Assembly: GCA_027577415.1 (NCBI GenBank)
Contig: JANBQS010000146.1
Location: forward strand, 1-30,753
Length of the DNA: 30,753 nucleotides
DNA from: Coemansia sp. RSA 922
Lineage: Eukaryota; Kickxellomycota; Kickxellomycetes; Kickxellales; Kickxellaceae
Direction of reading: 5' to 3'
A program made the position numbers and the translations under genes. How positions within the stretch are numbered: position 1 is the stretch's first letter; the number at the start of each line of letters is the position of its first letter. This document shows, one piece after another, positions 25,901-30,753 of this stretch. Under the pieces are notes generated by a model. The model was not told the DNA's origin and did not search any database. It worked only from the letters and a program-made list of their open reading frames with translations.

Positions 25901-27442
25901 CTAGGCCGGATCCTCAATCGCTTTACTCGTGATGTCGACTCGCTGGACTTGGCGGTATGTGACTTTTTCCGACAGTTCTATCAAAACATTGCGCGGTCGA
26001 TTGGGGCATTTGTGTCCATATCCATATTAGTTCCAATATTCTTGGCCCCACTAATTCCCCTTGTAGCCGTCAGCTGGATATTAATCTACGTGTACTTGCG
26101 AACGTCAGTCGAAGTTCAGCGTGTGGCAGCAATAGCTAGATCGCCGCTATATGCCCACTATGCTGAGACCCTACAAGGCCTGGCCACAATTAGAGTACAT
26201 GCCGCTCAGAACCGATATATTGGGCGTATCGACCAAGCGCTGGACGACGCCAACCGCCCCCAGTGGTATGCCTTGGTAACCCAGAATTGGATCTGGCTAC
26301 GGATCGACTATTTGAGCCACTTGCTATCTCTGGCTGTTTGCCTGATAATAGTTTCTCAGCCCGTCCGATGGGATGCGGCAGCTGTGGGCCTTTTGCTTGT
26401 ACAGGCAACACAAATGGGTGCATATGTGACCTATGCTGGACGCGGATGGACCGAATTGCAAAATAATATGAACTCTGTAGAGCGGATTAACTACTATGCC
26501 ACGGAGCTTGAGCAGGAGCCTAGCCAGATCGACACGAAAGAAGCAAACAAGGCGGTCATTAGCTTTGTGCCTACGCGATTGGCACCGGTTGCTTGGCCCG
26601 AGCGTGGCACAATAATAATTCGTGACTTGTTTATGAACTACCGCCAAGGACTGCCCTTTGCGCTCAAGGGAATCAGCATGGAGATCTATAGCCAGGAGAG
26701 AGTGGGGATTGTAGGCCGATCTGGTGCTGGCAAGTCTAGCATCATTACAGCTTTGTTCAGGCTGGTCGAGCCATCCAGTGGGAAAATATTCATCGACGGC
26801 GTCGACACGCAATCTCTACATCTAGATCGATTGCGGCGAGCTATAGGCATACTGCCGCAGGACCCGGTTCTCTTTGATGGGACGTTACGTGAAAATCTCG
26901 ATCGCTTCCACGAGTTTAGCGATTCGGATATTTGGGATATGCTCGATCAAGTTTGCCTGCGAGAAATGGTTGCATTACAGATAGAAAAGCTCGACATGCC
27001 AGTCGGAGAAGGTGGAGATAACTTTTCGGTAGGCCAGCGCCAGTTGGTATGCTTGGCGCGCGTGCTGTTGCGCCAGCCGAAAATTCTGGTTCTAGACGAG
27101 GCAACTGCTAATGTCGACCATGAGACCGACGCCGCCATCCAGCAGATCGTGCTGTCCAATGTGCATAAAATGACAGTTATCAGCATTGCCCACCGTCTGC
27201 AAACCATTGCCAGCTATGACAGAGTATTTGTCATTGATGATGGTGCGGTTGTCGAGTCAGGTACCCCTCTGGCATTACTAGAGCGACACCTGTTGCATCG
27301 TGACAGTGAGGAGAGTATGCAGGCAAGACAAGAGCAGCCCTCGGCATTCTACAATATGGTCAAGCAGATGGACAGCGACGCCGTAGAGTTCATGTTGTCG
27401 CAGGCGCGGGCTGCAGAAGCTGGCAAAAGAGGAGCAATTTAA
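22982..27442 (+). CDS. ABCC-type (MRP/YOR1-like) ABC exporter
   Basis: Full-length ABC exporter of 1486 residues in the order TMD1-NBD1-TMD2-NBD2, without the extra TMD0 of long MRPs. The N-terminus carries the ABCC marker SLLSRIFFCWITPLV. NBD1: Walker A GAVGSGKSS (534-542), signature LSGGQ (624-628), Walker B VLLDD (Asp648, Asp649). NBD2: Walker A GRSGAGKSS (1245-1253), signature FSVGQ (1348-1352), Walker B LVLDE (Asp1372, Glu1373), H-loop His1404. NBD1 is degenerate: Asp649 stands for the catalytic Glu, as usual in ABCC, and Asn681 for the H-loop His. The linker between NBD1 and TMD2 (about 720-860) is Ser/Thr-rich. It probably exports glutathione conjugates or organic anions at the plasma or vacuolar membrane. 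The ATG is the first in frame. Confidence 0.95.
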   Translation: MLSQTWRRMCALLWHTKRTHSGAKVNCSENQASLLSRIFFCWITPLVAHGWTTRAELNELPEIGIGSELDPSTIATAFQREWAKEGRRVATLCARRTHNISPTWSILPSTRQAFSSLRARLTGKAAPPPGAHTGPKQPSPSLKRTLYPLVAKYLARALAARLIAEIVPVFIPILVKLTTTYAQHRRSVLQHALSVQHMAQDLPRDTHTLAYEPPSWQGYVLALGIFLMLLLNSWAFQWFYFEIGKATIIVRTALVSAVYRKSLLLSSQARSRLTLGRLTNLISSDVGQIERGVTLMLFCITIPVQVVASIIVLVYMIGPVGISGWALVVAFVPVQMWISRYLVTLRKQAVRYTDKRIRATRESLQGMRVVKFFVWEDSILETIQRIRSKEVMFIAKLNLARYGLMSLALHSPVFASIVTFAILVASGGKLKTGPVFAVIGIFNAMSVPLSWLPGALTETRNSAVPLQRITQALLEEELDPAMPCQPSLDVAIRLDNARFAWKYNVSSSQPDMGWFGLDVINLEIPHGSLVAVVGAVGSGKSSLASALVGEMKRVSGTMSFGGSLSYAPQVPWVTNASIRDNITFGLPLDQERYINVVEACALDVDLAALPAGDLTEIGERGATLSGGQKQRVSIARAAYSESDIVLLDDCLSAVDTKVSRLIFKHCIKGILSRKTRILVTNNLDYLPAVDFIITMEEGRIVEQGSFANLMSLNGITASMVESFAGGADTGTRKTFEGRYTTDSSLHTATPIKATTSRRNSPEVLEQTFEYVSALESASAFVATETGTSTFDIASADASSPESRQSTNSSSGSSKAYSHNMGRVAGHPGQNARTCAIALTDLSKKRKHALVVDPLMSQEDRQTGQISISSYAAFVQAGGGYLLFAGIVACLAISQACRVSSDFWMRHWIQHKHDTDPKHMYMWVYVLLGGLQFLWFGLFAMLLVASIYMCSKALHGQALRRVLRAPMSFFDTTPLGRILNRFTRDVDSLDLAVCDFFRQFYQNIARSIGAFVSISILVPIFLAPLIPLVAVSWILIYVYLRTSVEVQRVAAIARSPLYAHYAETLQGLATIRVHAAQNRYIGRIDQALDDANRPQWYALVTQNWIWLRIDYLSHLLSLAVCLIIVSQPVRWDAAAVGLLLVQATQMGAYVTYAGRGWTELQNNMNSVERINYYATELEQEPSQIDTKEANKAVISFVPTRLAPVAWPERGTIIIRDLFMNYRQGLPFALKGISMEIYSQERVGIVGRSGAGKSSIITALFRLVEPSSGKIFIDGVDTQSLHLDRLRRAIGILPQDPVLFDGTLRENLDRFHEFSDSDIWDMLDQVCLREMVALQIEKLDMPVGEGGDNFSVGQRQLVCLARVLLRQPKILVLDEATANVDHETDAAIQQIVLSNVHKMTVISIAHRLQTIASYDRVFVIDDGAVVESGTPLALLERHLLHRDSEESMQARQEQPSAFYNMVKQMDSDAVEFMLSQARAAEAGKRGAI

Positions 27443-27492
27443 CATTTGTAGTCGGTATATTTAATGAGACTTTTTTATTATAGTATATTTAC

Positions 27493-28362
27493 TCAATTGG
27501 TACGCTGTCTCTTCGATTTTCCTGGACGCTTGGTCTTGCCTCTCTGGTGCACGGCCGAAAAGTTGGCGCTCTTGTTGCGCTTCTGGCTGAAACCGCTCAT
27601 ATCACTCGTGCTCTCGGCAGTGTTCTTCCTCAGGCCACGCTTCTTGCCGCCAAATCCAAACTTTTCGTTCTTCGACAGGCGCTTGTGGTTGGCCATCGGC
27701 TTGCCGTCCTTGGCCTTCTTGCCGCGTGCACCCTTGGCCTTCTTGCCGCCATCGTCGTCAGAGTCAACGCCGATTTCAAAGTCATCGACCTCGCCCAGAT
27801 CGCCACTGCGAAGACGCTTCTTGATCGTGGCAATCTTGTCTAGGGAGGCCTTCTTCTGGTCCTCACGCTCCTTCAGCTTCTCCTGCTCAATCTTCTTACC
27901 ATACTTGCGCAATTCGCGCTGCTTCTTGGCTTCCTCCGAATTTTGGATGCCCTTTTGCTGGTCAAGCAGCTTTTGGCGGATTCTGGCCATGTGTGCATCA
28001 GATTTAACCATCTCGGCAAAGTAGTCGTCAGGGCGCGAGAAGGGCACACCAACCTTCTTAACCTCGAGTTGGGCCTGAATAACCGCCTCTAGCCCCTGTT
28101 GGTAGAACTTGAGCTCTCGATCCAAGTCGTTTTCGGTCTTGTCCACGACAATAGGTTCGGCACTGGTGACATCACAACGCTGAATCCAATTTAAGCTCTT
28201 TTGCGAGAGCTCGTCCACTAGCGCGCGCAACGCCACCTTGTGGTTTATATACTCCTTCTTTGGCTGAGGCAGCAGGTCCTCTGACTGAAGAGCAGCAATC
28301 TCAAGAGCGGTCTCTTCGTCCTCCATCATGGCCTCGTCGTACATCTGCTCGTCGTCTGACAT
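27493..28362 (-). CDS. EBP2: Ebp2, 60S ribosome biogenesis factor
   Basis: Predicted 289-residue Ebp2, a nucleolar protein needed for 27S pre-rRNA processing and large-subunit assembly; in yeast it binds Rrs1. An acidic N-terminus (MSDDEQMYDEAMMEDEETA) is followed by the conserved helical domain with LVDELSQKSLNWIQRCDV, ELKFYQQGLEAV and GVPFSRPDDYFAEMVKSD, a Lys/Glu coiled coil (about 145-200), and the diagnostic C-terminal KNEKFGFGGKKRGLRKNT plus the basic tail RGKTKRPGKSKRQRTN. The frame runs 63 codons further upstream, but that part is hydrophobic and lies in the divergent promoter, so the ATG at 28362 is chosen. Its stop is 50 bp from the ABC transporter stop, so the 3' UTRs probably overlap. 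Confidence 0.95.
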   Translation of the reverse strand: MSDDEQMYDEAMMEDEETALEIAALQSEDLLPQPKKEYINHKVALRALVDELSQKSLNWIQRCDVTSAEPIVVDKTENDLDRELKFYQQGLEAVIQAQLEVKKVGVPFSRPDDYFAEMVKSDAHMARIRQKLLDQQKGIQNSEEAKKQRELRKYGKKIEQEKLKEREDQKKASLDKIATIKKRLRSGDLGEVDDFEIGVDSDDDGGKKAKGARGKKAKDGKPMANHKRLSKNEKFGFGGKKRGLRKNTAESTSDMSGFSQKRNKSANFSAVHQRGKTKRPGKSKRQRTN

Positions 28363-28631
28363 GGTCACTTGTTTGTTTGGTCTAATACTGTCCAAGTAGG
28401 TATTGAGCGCTACGCCAAAAAAGAGAGAAAAATATATATTTTGAAAGGCAAGAACACAAAGTACCAGAGAAAATTTTCCCAACGTAATAAGGAGGGCGTT
28501 GATCCGATCAATTGATGTTGATCGGCCAAGTCCAGCTTGGATGGCGTGCACATGACATCCTTAGACCCTCATATCACTTTTTTCAACACCTTTTAATTTT
28601 TATTATTAGCTCTCATTCGGTGTATATAGTC
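28363..28631. promoter_or_regulatory. Divergent promoter, EBP2 / CABLES-like
   Basis: 269-bp divergent region. On the EBP2 side it holds AAATATATATT (28430-28440) and RRPE-like AAAATTTT (28470-28477), the same pair as in the Nop6-like promoter. A perfect 8-bp inverted repeat, CCGATCAA (28504-28511) and TTGATCGG (28518-28525) with a 6-bp spacer, lies centrally. A T-rich tract precedes the rightward ATG. Confidence 0.5.
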
Positions 28632-29753
28632 ATGAACGACTCTTCGCAGCCTGCCTGTTTGTCCAGTAGGGACTCTACCGCAGATTTTAGCCAATTGGGA
28701 GAAATAGGAGGAGTCGCTGACCCAGTACTTTTGCTGCGGCGTCGAAATGAACGCGCAGTGCAATTTCTAGTATCAATAGCGTCAAGCCATGTGGCCGATG
28801 GAGGGCTCCGGACCACAACCAGCACAAACCGCAGATATGACGCTCACTTTGATATTGATCCGCAACGCGTCCTAGACTTTTGTCCTCCCGGCTCGTCAGC
28901 ATGGAATGAGGGACGCAGCGGCAGCCACTTTACTGGCAGCGGGGTCGCGACAGATGCACGACCTGGTCGTGTAGCGTTTACAACCCAAGCTAGAGTCAGT
29001 GGACGCGCGACAGCGCTTAGCAGCAATGGCGGTGGTGCTATGCTGTGCAGTAATGACACTGGTGACGAGCGACAACCCGATATGGGGTACTCAAGAAGGC
29101 TCTCCTACGCGGTTACTGACTATTCTGACATGCGAAACCTGCACCACCAGACGGAATTTGTGCCAATGAAGTCATCAACTTTCCCAATGGTTTTTGCGTC
29201 GATAAAGCCATTTCGTGGGCCAGGCGAGGACAAACATCGAGGTGGTCCTAGCAGCAGTGGCGCCAACGACAAAGACCAAGTAGCCCGCGCGGGTGCTAAC
29301 AAAACAGATCAGTCGTTTGCCCACATTTTGTACTCGCTGCGAACGCTAGAATCGGAGGCTGAGCATGACGCTGGGGCGTCGGCAGGGCAAGCGTACCAGC
29401 CGAACAGGCTTGATGATCCGGGACTTCACAAAGGTCTGCAGCGCACCGTGCTTGGGCTAACGGGGTATATGGGCACGATATTTGAGTACACGCGGCCAGA
29501 CGATCTGCGACAAGAGCTAAACGACCACTTTCGTGAGACACACCCTGAGCTTTGTGCAGTGGGGCTTACTCTAGATCAGATTCGGCGACTTCGGGCGCAC
29601 ATGCTACGAGTGACTCGCGAACAAGACCTTGAGCTGTCCACGGCGGCAATAGCGTGGGTGTACTTTGAAAAGCTCATCTGGAAGGGATTCGTCGTCAAGG
29701 ATAATCGTAAGCTAGTGGCAGGTAAGACGATCGTATCCTTGTGTTTACCCTGA
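28632..29753 (+). CDS. CABLES-like cyclin-box protein, 3' end interrupted
   Basis: Open frame of 373 codons. The N-terminal 250 residues are disordered. The C-terminal part resembles animal CABLES1/2 (CDK5 and ABL1 enzyme substrate), cyclin-related regulators of CDKs: LDDPGLHKGLQRTVL, YMGTIFEYTRPDDLRQELN, LTLDQIRRLRAHM, then AWVYFEKLIWKG and KDNRKLVAG, which enter the cyclin box. Right after KLVA the DNA reads G|GTAAGA, a strong splice donor, and read-through adds only ten residues (KTIVSLCLP and stop), so the true gene probably splices at 29722. The second half of the cyclin box was not found downstream; only EACLLL at 29845 fits. The start is the ATG at 28632 after a T-rich leader; the frame is open further up (another ATG at 28515) without conserved content. 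It may be intron-containing, truncated, or mis-sequenced. Confidence 0.75.
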   Translation: MNDSSQPACLSSRDSTADFSQLGEIGGVADPVLLLRRRNERAVQFLVSIASSHVADGGLRTTTSTNRRYDAHFDIDPQRVLDFCPPGSSAWNEGRSGSHFTGSGVATDARPGRVAFTTQARVSGRATALSSNGGGAMLCSNDTGDERQPDMGYSRRLSYAVTDYSDMRNLHHQTEFVPMKSSTFPMVFASIKPFRGPGEDKHRGGPSSSGANDKDQVARAGANKTDQSFAHILYSLRTLESEAEHDAGASAGQAYQPNRLDDPGLHKGLQRTVLGLTGYMGTIFEYTRPDDLRQELNDHFRETHPELCAVGLTLDQIRRLRAHMLRVTREQDLELSTAAIAWVYFEKLIWKGFVVKDNRKLVAGKTIVSLCLP

Positions 29754-29844
29754 GTGCAGCGACCACTCCATGAACACGGTGCCTTTGCTATTGCCACAAT
29801 TAGACAAGTGCTGTCAGTTGCTCGGAGGTTTGCTGTGAATGCAG
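29722..29844 (+). other. Candidate intron in CABLES-like gene
   Basis: Donor G|GTAAGA at 29722 in phase 1 within the cyclin box. An acceptor ATGCAG ending at 29844 joins KLVA to GAG GCG TGT CTT CTG CTT, giving EACLLL where CABLES proteins have GACLLL or GACVLL. The reading frame then stays open to a TGA at 30150-30152 (about 465 residues in all), but the sequence beyond ACLLL does not resemble the rest of the domain. The donor is convincing; the acceptor is tentative. Confidence 0.45.
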
Positions 29845-30753
29845 AGGCGTGTCTTCTGCTTTTCATTGTGTGTACAGGACAGGACAGGGCATCCGCATCG
29901 CCTCCCCGTCCTTGTCGCTTCTCTCTGTCCATTTTATGGCGAACGCTATTCGGGCATGCTCACTTGTGCAAATATCCGCAACAAGTAAGCATGCCCGAAT
30001 TGTTCTTCTCGGCATGGCGCACATTGGCGGCGGTGTGCGGTGCTTCTATGTATGTGATTGAGAACTCCGAATTTTGGCAAAGCAGAAGCGCATTACAGGC
30101 CTGGGAGATGTTTATTTTGTCTGCTCCGGGCTGCATGACCCCTTGTCAGTGATACACGACAATGTCACCATCCTCTCCCTCTCCGCTGCCTGAGCGCTTC
30201 CGACATGCCAAAACATCAGCTGCTGTGTATGGCGGGAAACGCTTGTTTCGGCGAGTACTCCGCGTCTTGCATTTAGAGTGCCAATGCTGAAATTAAAACT
30301 TCTGCATTCCCCATCCCCATTTTGCTGCCAACCTTCCGGCGGCCACTTGGGAGGCGTATGACCACTCCATCCCCCATTCTACTGACGACGCCGTTTTGGC
30401 AACCTTCTTTTTTATTTTATTCTGTAGCCGTGTGTCTGTTTTTGTCATTGAAAATCAACGAAAGTCGCGAGGTTTCTGTTTCTCGATCGCTTCAAGTAAG
30501 TATAATTGCACATCCCTCCCTCCTGCGTAGAGTGCTTGTCAGCAGGTGTCTTCTAGGCTATTTCTGGGTCTCTGTGGCCCCGCGCTGGCGGACACTGACA
30601 TGCTGCACTGAACTCAGTGCCCTGTCGCGCTTTGGCACGCTTCACCCGCATCCCTGTCCTTGGCAGTTCTGCATACGGCGTGAGTTGTATTTTTGTTTGT
30701 TTGCGCGATTGTGTGCCATTGCCGAAAAAGGCCACAGCGATGTACTGTGGCAT
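29754..30753. other. Apparently non-coding 3' kilobase
   Basis: Apart from the possible second CABLES exon (29845-30152) I see no gene. The stretch holds a strong hairpin (29941-30005), an E2F-like GGCGGGAAA (30231-30239), a T-rich tract with TAG acceptor-like end (30410-30427) and a donor-like AAGTAAGTAT at 30494. These last features resemble the promoter and leader of a rightward gene; an ATG at 30740 could begin it but only four codons are visible. Confidence 0.5.
29941..30005. repeat. Long hairpin, 20-bp arms
   Basis: Arms 29948-29967 and 29981-30000 pair at 19 of 20 positions (one C/A mismatch) around a 13-nt loop. Beyond a small internal loop, GAAC (29941-29944) pairs with GTTC (30002-30005). 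It is the strongest foldback I noticed in the window. It lies downstream of the CABLES-like donor. No target-site duplication or transposase was seen. Confidence 0.85.

Noticed and set aside
30553..30753. 66-codon minus-strand frame at the right edge
   Set aside because: No recognisable motif; the region looks like promoter or leader DNA of a rightward gene.
1..30753. tRNA, rRNA, CRISPR array or transposase
   Set aside because: Reading both strands I found no T-loop GGTTCGA-type pattern, no regular spaced repeats and no transposase or reverse-transcriptase motifs; a covariance-model scan would be needed to be certain for RNAs.

Overview
The window looks like nuclear DNA from a fungus with compact, intron-poor genes. 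It encodes fungal-type proteins: a DASH-ring subunit DAD1, a Uds1-domain septation-type protein, Ebp2, Nop6-like, TAF10 and two microsomal P450s. It also carries genes typical of early-diverging fungi: a CABLES-type cyclin, a complex I assembly factor and a single TMEM16. Intergenic spaces are short and T-rich, and 15 of 16 genes read as one uninterrupted frame. My guess, which is inference, is a zoopagomycete such as Kickxellales; no marker here proves it.

Layout: 0.1-2.0 kb, divergent pair of Nop6-like RRM protein (-) and an unrecognised disordered protein (+). 2.1-6.0 kb, isoaspartyl peptidase/asparaginase (+), DAD1 (-), MATE transporter (-) and TAF10 (+); the MATE/TAF10 promoter holds back-to-back TATA boxes. 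6.1-14.9 kb, two large minus-strand genes: a 1764-residue Uds1-domain coiled-coil protein and a TMEM16/anoctamin membrane protein, 0.9 kb apart. 15.4-16.6 kb, CK2 regulatory beta subunit with unusually long acidic and disordered tails. 17.2-21.0 kb, tandem paralogous cytochrome P450s. 21.2-27.4 kb, NDUFAF2-like complex I assembly factor, S-formylglutathione hydrolase and a full-length ABCC (MRP/YOR1-type) transporter, all rightward. 27.5-30.7 kb, EBP2 (-) diverging from a CABLES-like cyclin-box gene (+) whose 3' end is interrupted, then about 1 kb of apparently non-coding DNA with a strong hairpin.

Most genes are housekeeping: ribosome biogenesis at both ends (Nop6, Ebp2), transcription (TAF10), mitosis and morphogenesis (DAD1, Uds1, CABLES, CK2 beta) and membrane function (MATE, TMEM16). 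The 17-27 kb block could form a loose xenobiotic-handling neighbourhood: oxidation by P450s, glutathione-dependent formaldehyde removal and MRP-type efflux. Gene order alone does not show co-function.

No mobile element, CRISPR array, tRNA or rRNA was recognised. The points most worth checking are the broken CABLES cyclin box and the adjacent 20-bp-arm hairpin, the loss of the I-helix threonine in the second P450, the degenerate NBD1 of the ABCC protein, the double TATA, and promoter elements shared by the two ribosome-biogenesis genes. Start codons were chosen as ATG throughout; several frames stay open upstream only through TTG or GTG, or through a poorly placed ATG.
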